Source: an uncultured Lachnospiraceae bacterium | GTDB taxonomy: Bacteria; Bacillota; Clostridia; Lachnospirales; Lachnospiraceae | DNA length: 64,000 nucleotides | Assembly (NCBI GenBank): GCA_900315505.1 | Contig: OMZG01000005.1 | Coordinates: 1 to 64,000 of the forward strand | Direction: 5' to 3' | Shown: in pieces, positions 24,643-33,092 of the stretch | Numbering within the stretch: position 1 is the stretch's first letter | How the letters are laid out: every line of letters starts with the position of its first letter | Program-made: the position numbers and the translations under genes | The notes under the pieces: model-generated | Database searches by the model: none | What the model was told of the DNA's origin: nothing | What the model saw: the letters and a program-made list of their open reading frames with translations, nothing else

Positions 24643-25397
24643 CTGGTCTCCTCGCCCGCCCTGGGGTCTATTACTGTGATTGTGATATTGTCTCTGCCAC
24701 CTGCTGCCAGTGCCTTGTCAAGGAGCGTCTTCGCCTGTGCGCCTGGCTCCTCACCGTTCGACAGTACACTGCTGATCTCATCATCGTCTACCATATTTGT
24801 CAGTCCGTCGGTACACATGAGCACTCTGTCCAGGTCTCCTACCGGCACATCGAAAAAGTCTGCGTGCACCATAGTCTCGACCCCGACCGCTCTCGTGATA
24901 CGGCTCTTATACTTATGATTCTTCGCTGCCTCTTCTGTGATCTCGCCATTGCGCACCATCTCCTGCACATAGGAATGGTCAAGCGTGATCTGGAATATAT
25001 TCGACCCGCGCTGTACATACAGGCGGCTGTCTCCTATATTTGCCACATGCAGATGCCCATCGAGAAAGGTTGCCACTACGAGCGTGGTCCCCATGCCCTT
25101 CTTCGAGGCATCGGTCCTGGCCTTGTCGAAAAGCTCCCAGTTCGCCTCTGATATGGCATCTCTTATGAGAGAAGCGACCCCGTCTTCCTTCAGGAAATCG
25201 CTGTCTGTTTTCCGAAGCAGCTCTACGACCTTCTTCACTGCGAACTCAGAGGCATAGTCTCCCGCTGCTTCTCCACCCATTCCGTCTGCGACGATGAACA
25301 GGTTTCCCAGCGAGCCTACCGACTGATCCGACGCGAATACGAAATCCTCGTTTGTCGATCGCACGCTGCCCTTATCTGTCAGGCAGTAATACTTCAT
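24636..25397 (-). CDS. prpC: PP2C-type protein phosphatase
   Basis: The protein has 253 residues from the ATG at 25397, eight bases after AAAGG. A longer frame overlaps rlmN and has no site. PP2C motifs are NEDFVFA, VADGMGGEAAGDYAS, GTTLVVA, IGDSRLY, CTDGLTNMV and GRDNITI, which carry the two-metal centre. It dephosphorylates targets of the neighbouring PASTA kinase. Confidence 0.95.
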   Translation of the reverse strand: MKYYCLTDKGSVRSTNEDFVFASDQSVGSLGNLFIVADGMGGEAAGDYASEFAVKKVVELLRKTDSDFLKEDGVASLIRDAISEANWELFDKARTDASKKGMGTTLVVATFLDGHLHVANIGDSRLYVQRGSNIFQITLDHSYVQEMVRNGEITEEAAKNHKYKSRITRAVGVETMVHADFFDVPVGDLDRVLMCTDGLTNMVDDDEISSVLSNGEEPGAQAKTLLDKALAAGGRDNITITVIDPRAGEETRC

Positions 25398-25411
25398 CTT
25401 AATTACCTTTC

Positions 25412-26476
25412 TTACTTGAGGTGCCTGCGTCTCAGCTGTCCGCATGCACCGTCTATATCTCTTCCCATCTCTCTCCTAATAGTAGCATTTATTCCGTATT
25501 TTGCAAGTAGGGACGCAAACGCCTCTGCTGCGGCCCTTGACGGGCTCTCGAATGTCCTCTCCCGGATCGGGTTCACCGGTATCAGATTCACATGGGCATT
25601 CATCCCGTGCAGCAGCCCCGAGAGCTCTCTCGCATCCTGCGGCGTGTCATTGACCCCGCTGATCAGCGAATACTCGAAAGTCACCCGGCGTCCGGTCGTC
25701 TGCTGATAATACTTCATCGCTTCTACCGCCTCTATAATATCATATTTTGCAGAAATTGGCATCAGTGCCTTTCTCTTCTCCTGATTCGAGGCATGGAGGG
25801 AGAGTGCGAGCGTGATCTGCAGCCTCTCATCCGCTAGCTCGCGTATCCGCGGGACTATGCCGCAGGTGCTCACGGTGACATTTCTCTGAGAAATATTCAG
25901 GCCGTTCGCATCTGTCAGCATTCTGAGAAAAATCAGCAGGTTCTCATAATTATCCAGCGGCTCGCCCGTGCCCATCACGACCACATGGCTGATCCTTTCC
26001 CGCTCATATTCCTCTGACCTCGGGGCTATATTTCTCCCATGAAAAATATCCCGCTGGATGGCCTCGACCTGTCCGAGCATCTCGCCCGGTGTAAGGTTCC
26101 GAAGCCAGCCGTCTATCGTCGACGCGCAGAACCTGCAGCCCATCCTGCACCCCACCTGCGATGAGATGCAGACGCTTACGCCGAACTTATATCTCATCAG
26201 AACCGACTCCACGAGATTGCCGTCATCGAGTGCGAACAGGTACTTCTTCGTGCCGTCTTCCTGAGAGGTCTGGATCTCGACTGGTGTCAGGGTTGTGATA
26301 TGGGCTTCCTGTGACAGCTTCTCTCTCAATGCCTTGGAGAGGTCTGTCATCTCTGAGAAATCTGTGGCGAGATTTACGTGGAGCCATTTGTAGATCTGCT
26401 TCGCGCGGAATTTCTTCTCGCCGAGGGAGGTGATATATTCTGTTAGTTTATCTATGTCTAGATCTGAAAGATTCAT
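25412..26476 (-). CDS. rlmN: 23S rRNA A2503 / tRNA A37 C2-methyltransferase
   Basis: The 354-residue radical SAM enzyme has the cluster motif CRMGCRFCAST near residue 108 and VVMGTGEPLDNYEN. The resolving and methyl-carrying cysteines lie in STCGIVP and the C-terminal GACGQL. It methylates A2503 in the peptidyl-transferase centre. It lies between rsmB and prpC. Confidence 0.96.
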   Translation of the reverse strand: MNLSDLDIDKLTEYITSLGEKKFRAKQIYKWLHVNLATDFSEMTDLSKALREKLSQEAHITTLTPVEIQTSQEDGTKKYLFALDDGNLVESVLMRYKFGVSVCISSQVGCRMGCRFCASTIDGWLRNLTPGEMLGQVEAIQRDIFHGRNIAPRSEEYERERISHVVVMGTGEPLDNYENLLIFLRMLTDANGLNISQRNVTVSTCGIVPRIRELADERLQITLALSLHASNQEKRKALMPISAKYDIIEAVEAMKYYQQTTGRRVTFEYSLISGVNDTPQDARELSGLLHGMNAHVNLIPVNPIRERTFESPSRAAAEAFASLLAKYGINATIRREMGRDIDGACGQLRRRHLK

Positions 26477-26527
26477 GTTATTGTCTGTACTATGGTAGCT
26501 GTGTCGGCCGTGCAGATTAAAAATGTA

Positions 26528-27898
26528 TCATTTTTTCTTTAATATCGCGTAGTAGAACCCATCATGGTCTGCATCAGGGTATATCGTCTCCTGCTTCGTG
26601 AGAGTGTATTCCACACTCGCAGAAAGAAAGGCGGATACCTGCTGTTCGTTCTCGAGCGGGTCGAGGGTACAGGTCGAGTAGATCAGTGTGCCGCCGGGCT
26701 TCACGTACCCTGATGCATTGGACAGTATCTGCTTCTGGATGCCTGCCAGTTCCTTCATGCTCTGTGGTGTGACCCGAGTCCTGATATCAGGCTTTCGGCC
26801 ACTGACTCCAAGCGCCGAGCACGGGACATCTGCTATCACGACGTCATACCTTTCTGCGAAGTCCTCACGAAATTCGGCCGCGTCATTTTCCATTACCTTT
26901 ATCTTATCATTCAGGTCAAGTCGGTTGATATTTTCCTGTATGCGGGAGGTCTTGCCGGTAGATATGTCGCAGGCAGTGACGTTTGCATCATAGAGGATGG
27001 CTGCCTCTATCGACTTTCCACCCGGGGATGCGCAGAGATCGAGGACCTCTGCGTGATCCGGGAAGCGGGATGTATTGCGTCTGGCAGCTGAACCATCTGC
27101 TGTATCATATCCTGCCTGATACACCGGCTGCATGGATGACAGATCCATGATATAGAACTCTCCGTCCCTGAACTGCTGTGTCTGTGCAGGATGCGAGCCC
27201 TGTGGGAACACGAGTACCGGCAGATCATCACCGAACGGCGCCTGAGCACCGAGGGCATCTGCCAGGTCAGCTACAGGAACCTTCGATAATGCTGTGATAC
27301 TCCTCTTCGAGCGGAGCCCCCGAAGAATCTGTTCTGCATCTGCATATGAATCTCTGAAATGATCCACGATCCGGTATGGATATGAATATGTAAGTGAGAG
27401 AGACAGAGTGCTCTCATACCGCTTGTAGCGAGGATCCGTCACCTGCCAGGAGTTATTGATATGCTTCAATCTGATTGAAGTATTGTCTGTCACCACTCTG
27501 GCCTCGAGTGAATCCCTGTTCCTGATGATATTCCTGATGAGACCGTTTGCGAATCCTGTATACCTTCCCTCTCCGCCGGCCTTCACGAGCTTCACCGACT
27601 CATTGCAGGCAGCCGAATCAGGTACCCGATCCATATACAGCACCTGGGCGAGCGCTATTTCCACAGCCACCCGCACCACCGGACGCAGCTTTGCGAGCCG
27701 GGTCCTGCTGTATGCAGCTATGATCGCATCTATAGTGGTCTCATTCTCGAGCGTCGTCTCCACAAGCGCCATATAGAACGCCCTGTCGCGATCATCCCAC
27801 TCCTGATGCTTCGCGAGCGCCGCATCCATCTTCTCTGTCGAATACTCTCCGATGTCCAGGAGCGTGTAGAACGCTTCCTTCCTGACTGTATCTTCCAT
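26528..27898 (-). CDS. rsmB: 16S rRNA m5C967 methyltransferase
   Basis: The protein has 456 residues. An N-terminal NusB-like RNA-binding domain (about 1-130) is followed by a Rossmann methyltransferase with DLCASPGGKS near residue 285 and the two catalytic cysteines in ADVPCSALG and YSTCTLDPLENEQQV. It is the first gene of the operon running to thiN. fmt, def and priA, often upstream, are absent here. Confidence 0.95.
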   Translation of the reverse strand: MEDTVRKEAFYTLLDIGEYSTEKMDAALAKHQEWDDRDRAFYMALVETTLENETTIDAIIAAYSRTRLAKLRPVVRVAVEIALAQVLYMDRVPDSAACNESVKLVKAGGEGRYTGFANGLIRNIIRNRDSLEARVVTDNTSIRLKHINNSWQVTDPRYKRYESTLSLSLTYSYPYRIVDHFRDSYADAEQILRGLRSKRSITALSKVPVADLADALGAQAPFGDDLPVLVFPQGSHPAQTQQFRDGEFYIMDLSSMQPVYQAGYDTADGSAARRNTSRFPDHAEVLDLCASPGGKSIEAAILYDANVTACDISTGKTSRIQENINRLDLNDKIKVMENDAAEFREDFAERYDVVIADVPCSALGVSGRKPDIRTRVTPQSMKELAGIQKQILSNASGYVKPGGTLIYSTCTLDPLENEQQVSAFLSASVEYTLTKQETIYPDADHDGFYYAILKKK

Positions 27899-28000
27899 TT
27901 CAGGCTATCTCACTTTCGAAAACTGCTATAAGTATAACACAGATTCCGAGACTTCCATAGATTTTGCTCCTTCCCTAATCGAACATTTTATAAAGCAGTA

Positions 28001-28558
28001 CTATTCTGCCAGCAGTTCATCCATTCTGATTCCGAAGTCGGGATATATGCTCACCGGTATCCGCTCATCGAAGCCGTATACTCCGCTTGCCTTGTTCTCG
28101 AAATCATATACATTCACCAGTCTACGATCCGGATTGATGAGCCAGTACAGACGGACGCCTGATGTCCTGTACTTTTCCAGCTTGATCACGCAGTCAAGCC
28201 ATACGCTCGACGGTGATATAACCTCTATCACCCAGTCTGGCGCACCGTGACATCCCTTATTGTCCAGCTTGTCTCTGTCACAGACCACCGTAACATCCGG
28301 CTCCAGATAATTGTACTTATCATTATTGATATACACCGCAAATGGTGACGGATAGACCTTGCATCCACCCTTTTTCCCACGACTATAATTCTGTATCGAC
28401 CATGTCAGATCCGAAACTATCTCCTGATGAAATCTGCCCGGGGCAGCCATATCGAATACACGTCCCTCAATCAGCTCCGCTCTACTGCTCTCAGGAAGGG
28501 ACTCGATGTAATCAACTGTCTTCCTCTCGTCCCTGTAATCAACTGCCTGTCTGTCCAT
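28001..28558 (-). CDS. Uma2 (DUF820) family putative endonuclease
   Basis: The protein has about 185 residues from an internal ATG. I chose that start because GAGG lies about seven bases before it, while the first ATG of the frame (near 28591) directly follows the promoter -10. Uma2 signatures are ELIEGRVFDMAAPG, the PD-(D/E)XK core LEPDVTVVCD and DWVIEVISPSS, and RLYWLINPDRR. Members are small restriction-like nucleases, common in Cyanobacteria and some Firmicutes and mostly of unknown role. It is divergent from an AAA+ ATPase gene, with a shared control region. Confidence 0.8.
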   Translation of the reverse strand: MDRQAVDYRDERKTVDYIESLPESSRAELIEGRVFDMAAPGRFHQEIVSDLTWSIQNYSRGKKGGCKVYPSPFAVYINNDKYNYLEPDVTVVCDRDKLDNKGCHGAPDWVIEVISPSSVWLDCVIKLEKYRTSGVRLYWLINPDRRLVNVYDFENKASGVYGFDERIPVSIYPDFGIRMDELLAE

Positions 28559-28591
28559 ATCAGCACCTCGCTTCTGCATCTTCTTTTTCAT

Positions 28592-28620
28592 AGAATAACA
28601 CAGAAAATAATGCTTTTCAA
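28592..28620 (-). promoter_or_regulatory. Promoter of the Uma2 gene
   Basis: On the minus strand TTGAAA and TATTCT are separated by 17 bases (positions accurate to about one base). Its -35 is about 15 bases from the -35 of the divergent AAA+ gene. Confidence 0.6.
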
Positions 28621-28634
28621 TTGCGGCATCTGCA

Positions 28635-28663
28635 TTGACAAAAGTTATAGTCAGTTATAGAAT
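28635..28663 (+). promoter_or_regulatory. Promoter of the AAA+ ATPase gene
   Basis: A consensus -35 TTGACA (28635-28640) is followed after 17 bases by TAGAAT (28658-28663). The first operator repeat covers the spacer and the edge of the -10. Confidence 0.65.
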
Positions 28664-28718
28664 GATTTCAAAGTTATAGACAGTTATAGTTGAATTGTGA
28701 AGTTATAGTCAGTTATAG
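28642..28718. repeat. Three phased operator-like repeats (six AGTTATAG half-sites)
   Basis: AAGTTATAGTCAGTTATAG occurs at 28642-28660 and 28700-28718, and once with T to A in the middle at 28671-28689. The period is exactly 29 bases. Each copy holds two AGTTATAG sites 10 bases apart, so the half-sites run 10, 19, 10, 19, 10. All lie between the -35 and the ribosome site of the AAA+ gene. Confidence 0.85.
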
Positions 28719-28729
28719 AAAGGAATTTT

Positions 28730-29782
28730 ATGGCAGGAAAGAATCCATTCACCGTATCATTCGGACGGCCTCCGGTAGAGTATGTATCGCGGGCGCTAAA
28801 TCACGACAGAGTCATGGACACCTTTACAGAAATGCCTGTCACGGATCAGATATATATCATCAGCGGACTCAGAGGCACAGGGAAGACGGTGCTTTTTTCC
28901 TCATTGATAAAGGATTTCAGAAGGCTTGATGACTGGATCGTGATCCAGCTGAACACATACAATGACATGACAGAATCACTCTATTCAGAGCTGTACTACG
29001 CTCTCAGCCAGAATGACGTGAGTCTGGATGTGGAAGTAGGGATTCCTGAGGTTGCAAGAGTTTCCGTCAGGTCAGATGCGCCAAAGCGGACAACGGATTC
29101 ACTTATCAGGTCGCTGCTTGAGACCGCTGACAGGGATGGAAAAAGGGTTCTTGTGGCCATTGATGATATTTCAAAAAGCGCCGGTATGCGGAAATTTGCC
29201 AAGCTTTTTCAGGAAATGATCGGAGATGAACTGCCTTTATATTTCCTGGGAACAGGCATTCCTGAGAACATTGATGAGCTGAAGGATGTAAAGGATCTGA
29301 CCTTCCTATACAGAGCACCCAGAATCATCCTCGGGCCGCTCGACCTGTCAGAGATTGCTTTTCGTTATCAGCATGCCCTGGAGATTCCTATAGATTCAGC
29401 AAATGCAATGGCAAAAATGACGAAGGGCTATTCCTTTGCCTTTCAGGCGCTTGGATATATATACTGGGAACACAGACCTGTGCAGTCAATTGACGACCTG
29501 ATGCCTGACTACGACCGTCTGCTGACCAGTGCATCTTACTCCAAGATGTGGTCCGAGCTCTCCGACCTCGACAAAACGGTCTGTCGTGCCATCGCCTCCA
29601 CAGACAGCGGCCGTGTAAAGGATATACGTGACACTGCCGGCATGGATTCAAACCTTTTCAACTCATACCGCAACCGTCTACGGGAACGTGAACTGATCGA
29701 CACCAGCACCTATGGAAAAATTTCCTTCACCCTCCCACGCTTTGCTGAATTCATCAATGATCGGTCAGAGCTGTACGATTAA
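28730..29782 (+). CDS. AAA+ ATPase with C-terminal winged helix, Orc1/STAND-like
   Basis: The 350-residue protein has Walker A GLRGTGKT (46-53), Walker B VLVAIDDI (140-147) and a sensor-like LYFLGTG near residue 190. The C-terminal part (about 265-345) reads like a winged helix (RVKDIRDTAGMDSNLFNSYRN). The build resembles the Orc1/Cdc6-like ATPases found alone in many bacteria and archaea. AAGGA lies near the start. The partner or target is unknown. The phased repeats in front may be its own binding sites. Divergence from a nuclease-like gene hints at a defence or replication role, which is inference. Confidence 0.8.
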   Translation: MAGKNPFTVSFGRPPVEYVSRALNHDRVMDTFTEMPVTDQIYIISGLRGTGKTVLFSSLIKDFRRLDDWIVIQLNTYNDMTESLYSELYYALSQNDVSLDVEVGIPEVARVSVRSDAPKRTTDSLIRSLLETADRDGKRVLVAIDDISKSAGMRKFAKLFQEMIGDELPLYFLGTGIPENIDELKDVKDLTFLYRAPRIILGPLDLSEIAFRYQHALEIPIDSANAMAKMTKGYSFAFQALGYIYWEHRPVQSIDDLMPDYDRLLTSASYSKMWSELSDLDKTVCRAIASTDSGRVKDIRDTAGMDSNLFNSYRNRLRERELIDTSTYGKISFTLPRFAEFINDRSELYD

Positions 29783-29839
29783 GGGTTTACTATGCTGCCC
29801 GGTCCATACCGGTTGTTAAGCTCAGGGAACTCGTGGATA

Positions 29840-29867
29840 TTGCAGGATTTGACAGGTTGTTTATAAT
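29840..29867 (+). promoter_or_regulatory. Promoter of tcdA, very close to the start codon
   Basis: TTGCAG (29840-29845) and TATAAT (29862-29867) are separated by 16 bases. Transcription would start at about 29874-29876, one to three bases before the ATG at 29877, leaving no room for a ribosome site. Confidence 0.5.
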
Positions 29868-29876
29868 AAATATACT

Positions 29877-30782
29877 ATGCAGAATCAGTTTTCAAGAACA
29901 CAGATGCTTCTCGGTGCAGAAGCTATGGACAAGCTAAAGGAGAGCCATGTCGCCATCTTCGGGATTGGCGGCGTCGGCGGATATGTGGTCGAGGCGCTTG
30001 CCAGGGCAGGTGTCGGACATTTCGACCTGATAGATGACGATGTGGTGTGCCTGACGAATATCAACAGGCAGATTCACGCTACGACAAAGACGATCGGCCA
30101 CCCGAAAGTAGAGGCCGGCAGGGAGAGGATTCTCCTCATCAATCCGCATGCGGATGTCGTGACTCATCAGACCTTTTTCCTTCCTGATACGAAGGATGAA
30201 TTCGATTTTACTCAGTATGACTATGTGGTCGATGCTGTAGATACCGTGACCGCGAAGATTCTCATCATTGAAGAGGCTCAGAAGGCCGGTGTTCCGGTCA
30301 TCTCATGCATGGGCTGCGGCAACCGCATGGACCCCTCCCAGCTTCATATCACTGATATCTACAAGACGGAAAAGGACCCTCTGTCGAAGGTCATGCGCCG
30401 TGAGCTGAGAAAGCGCGGGATCAGGAAATGCACTGTGCTTTTCTCTACCGAGACCGCACTCGCTCCTATCGAGGACCCGGAGATCAGCTGTCGCGAGCAC
30501 TGCGTCTGCCCGCCGGATTCACCACGCTCCTGCAATGACAGGCGTGCGATCCCGGCATCCTCGCCTTTCGTACCATCGGCCGCCGGCCTTCTGATCGCAT
30601 CGAAGGTGACTTCAGATCTCATCGGCTTCGATCATGCCGCCCGCGAGAAGGAGGATCTCGAGAAAAAGCTGAAAAAGCGCGAGCTTTTCTGTGCCGGCAG
30701 GGCTCTCCGCGAAAAGCTCAGGAACTCCTCTGCTGACAATCCTGATACAGATCCTGAGAAACGGGTGAAGCCGTATGACTGA
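29877..30782 (+). CDS. tcdA: tRNA threonylcarbamoyladenosine dehydratase
   Basis: The protein has 301 residues. This ThiF/E1-like enzyme uses ATP to cyclise t6A37 of tRNA to ct6A. It has the nucleotide loop IFGIGGVGGYVVEALARAG near residue 26, LTNINRQIHA near 59, DAVDTVTAK and the cysteine segment CMGCGNRMDPSQ. The start aligns with the family's usual N-terminus, yet no Shine-Dalgarno sequence precedes it. The last eight bases overlap the next gene, another tRNA modification gene. Confidence 0.92.
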   Translation: MQNQFSRTQMLLGAEAMDKLKESHVAIFGIGGVGGYVVEALARAGVGHFDLIDDDVVCLTNINRQIHATTKTIGHPKVEAGRERILLINPHADVVTHQTFFLPDTKDEFDFTQYDYVVDAVDTVTAKILIIEEAQKAGVPVISCMGCGNRMDPSQLHITDIYKTEKDPLSKVMRRELRKRGIRKCTVLFSTETALAPIEDPEISCREHCVCPPDSPRSCNDRRAIPASSPFVPSAAGLLIASKVTSDLIGFDHAAREKEDLEKKLKKRELFCAGRALREKLRNSSADNPDTDPEKRVKPYD

Positions 30783-31908
30783 TTTTGAAATAACCCCTGA
30801 AGAGATGTCAGAGCTGCGCCTCTCTTCATATATTCTCGTGGACATGCGAAATGCAGGTGCTGCCGACTATGGCATCATCCCCGGAGCCCTCTGCATCCCT
30901 GCATCAGAATTCGATGATCATGTGAGTGAATGGCGCGGAATCGGCATCCCCGTCATTGTTTACTGCATGACCGGCGAGCAGTCCGTGGAACCGGTGAAGA
31001 GGCTTCAGGCCGAAGGCGTCGAGGCCTACTCTCTCAAGGGTGGCTACTCTGCCTGGGTCGTATTCGATATCAGGCACTGCGAATCAAAGAAAAAGCAGGT
31101 CGAGGAAAGCATCAGAAAGACCTATCACAAGCGTCTTTTCTCTAAATTCGCCAGGGCACTCAACACCTACGAGCTCCTGCAGCCCGGCGACCATGTGGCT
31201 GTGTGCGTATCGGGCGGCAAGGATTCTTTTCTCATGGCGAAGCTCTTCCAGGAGATACAGCGTCATCACAAGTTCGATTTCGATCTGACCTTCATGTGCA
31301 TGAATCCGGGATATAACGACACGAATCTCGCTGTCATCGAGGAAAATGCACGCCTTCTCGATGTGCCGCTCACGATGTTTGATTCGGATATCTTCGACAT
31401 TGTAGATACCGTACCGAAGAATCCGTGCTATCTGTGTGCCCGTATGCGCCGTGGCCACCTGTATTCGAAGGCCAGGGAGCTCGGCTGCAACAAGATTGCT
31501 CTCGGACACCACTATGATGATGTGATTGAGACCATCCTCATGGGCATGCTCTATGGTGGCCAGGTCCAGACCATGATGCCGAAGCTGCATTCGACGAACT
31601 TCGAGGGCATGGAACTGATCCGCCCTCTCTACCTGATCCGCGAGGACGATATCAAGCTGTGGCGTGATACCAATGGCCTGCACTTCATCCAGTGTGCCTG
31701 CCATTTTACCGACACCTGCTCCTCCATTGACCCCGAGGGTCACACGAACTCCAAGCGCATGGAGATCAAGCAGCTGATCCGCTCCCTGAAGCAGGTCAAT
31801 CCGAATGTCGAGAAGAACATCTTCAAAAGCGTCGAGAATGTGAATCTCTCCACCATCATCGCATACAAGAGGGATGGCGTGAAGCACTACTTCACGGAGG
31901 ACTACTGA
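30775..31908 (+). CDS. Rhodanese-TtcA fusion, tRNA 2-thiocytidine synthetase-like
   Basis: The protein has 377 residues. Residues 1-100 are a rhodanese domain with the persulfide cysteine at about 64 (VYCMTGEQS). The rest is a PP-loop ATPase with SGGKDS (146-151), a CxxC pair (CYLC, 218-221) and a further cysteine cluster (CACHFTDTC near 303) as in TtcA Fe-S proteins. TtcA thiolates C32 of tRNA, and ThiI-type enzymes likewise carry a rhodanese to receive sulfur from a cysteine desulfurase. The fusion would supply sulfur within one chain. It is coupled to tcdA by overlap. Specificity for C32 is inferred. Confidence 0.85.
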   Translation: MTDFEITPEEMSELRLSSYILVDMRNAGAADYGIIPGALCIPASEFDDHVSEWRGIGIPVIVYCMTGEQSVEPVKRLQAEGVEAYSLKGGYSAWVVFDIRHCESKKKQVEESIRKTYHKRLFSKFARALNTYELLQPGDHVAVCVSGGKDSFLMAKLFQEIQRHHKFDFDLTFMCMNPGYNDTNLAVIEENARLLDVPLTMFDSDIFDIVDTVPKNPCYLCARMRRGHLYSKARELGCNKIALGHHYDDVIETILMGMLYGGQVQTMMPKLHSTNFEGMELIRPLYLIREDDIKLWRDTNGLHFIQCACHFTDTCSSIDPEGHTNSKRMEIKQLIRSLKQVNPNVEKNIFKSVENVNLSTIIAYKRDGVKHYFTEDY

Positions 31909-31916
31909 CAATTAAA

Positions 31917-31946
31917 GGCGGGGCTTCCGTTTCCGGAAGCCCCGCC
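31917..31946. terminator. Strong convergent terminator, ttcA-like gene and pta
   Basis: A perfect 13-bp GC-rich stem (GGCGGGGCTTCCG and its complement) with loop TTTC lies between the two converging genes. On the minus strand it is followed by TTTAATT, so it suits pta best. Confidence 0.75.
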
Positions 31947-31998
31947 TGGCTATTCACTACTATTCATAGCTTTACGCCTAATACAACCCGTACACCTA

Positions 31999-32985
31999 TT
32001 ATGCAAGTGCTGCGGTGATGATCGACATAGAATATACCTCAAGGCCGTTGCAGCCACGTGAGAGGTCATTGATCGAAGCATTGAGTCCGAGAAGGATCGG
32101 GCCGTATGCGTCGAAATTACCCATACGCTGGGCTATCTTATATCCGATATTTCCTGCATTGATATCAGGGAAGATAAAGGTATTAGCATGTCCGGCAACC
32201 GGGTCGCCAGGGCACTTGGTCTTTGCGACCCTAGGTACAACAGCAGCATCGAACTGGAGCTCACCGGAAATCGGGAGATCAGGATACTTTGCCTTGGCCT
32301 TGGCAGCGGCATTTCTCATCTTATCTACATCCTCGCCCTTACCTGAACCAAGAGTAGAATATGAAAGGAAAGCAACCCTCGGATCAACGCCGAATATCCT
32401 CGCACAGCTGGCAGCCTCGCCGGCAATCTCAACAAGCTCATCCTCTGAAGGCTTGATATTGACAGCGCAGTCAGCGAATGCGAGCACTTCATTGTCACCG
32501 GTAGCTGAAGGACGAACCAGAATGAATACAGAGCTTACGATGCTATTTCCCGGCTTCGTCTTGATCAGCTGAAGAGCCGGACGGATCGTGTCTGCAGTAG
32601 AATAGGTGGCGCCGCCGAGAAGGCAGTCAGCCTCGCCCATCTTCACGAGCATGGTTCCGAAATAATTGGAGCCCTTCAGGATCTCCTTAGCCTGATCAGG
32701 TGTCACACCCTTCTTCTTTCTTAATTCGCAGAACAGGTCAACCATCTCATCGAATCTGTCATAGTTCTCAGGATCAATGATACGAGCTCCACGGATATTG
32801 AAGCCGTTCTCTTCTGCTGCCTTCTCAATCTCTTCAGGATTTCCCAGAAGAACAGGTGAAAGGAAATTAGAAGCAAGAAGCCTCGAAGCTGCTTCAAGGA
32901 TTCTCGGGTCAGTTCCCTCGGTGTAAACAATTGTCTTTGGATCTTTCTTGAGCTTTTCGATCATGCTGCCAAAACCGAATTCCAT
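31999..32985 (-). CDS. pta: Phosphate acetyltransferase
   Basis: The 328-residue protein converts acetyl-CoA and phosphate to acetyl phosphate, the route to acetate and ATP in anaerobes. It has GGATYSTADTIRPALQ near residue 130, SYSTLGSGKG near 205, GPILLGLNASINDLSRG near 290 and no N-terminal regulatory domain, as usual in Firmicutes. ackA is not adjacent. GGAG precedes the start. Confidence 0.95.
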   Translation of the reverse strand: MEFGFGSMIEKLKKDPKTIVYTEGTDPRILEAASRLLASNFLSPVLLGNPEEIEKAAEENGFNIRGARIIDPENYDRFDEMVDLFCELRKKKGVTPDQAKEILKGSNYFGTMLVKMGEADCLLGGATYSTADTIRPALQLIKTKPGNSIVSSVFILVRPSATGDNEVLAFADCAVNIKPSEDELVEIAGEAASCARIFGVDPRVAFLSYSTLGSGKGEDVDKMRNAAAKAKAKYPDLPISGELQFDAAVVPRVAKTKCPGDPVAGHANTFIFPDINAGNIGYKIAQRMGNFDAYGPILLGLNASINDLSRGCNGLEVYSMSIITAALA

Positions 32986-33011
32986 TTTGTGTATCTCCTT
33001 TTATAATATCT

Positions 33012-33040
33012 GTTATATTTGCCTAACATCAGTCAGACAA
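33012..33040 (-). promoter_or_regulatory. Promoter of pta
   Basis: On the minus strand TTGTCT (33035-33040) and TATAAC (33012-33017) are separated by 17 bases. Confidence 0.65.
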
Positions 33041-33092
33041 CTATATATTAACACCACAGAAGCAATTTTTAAAGTACATTGTGAAGTACAAA

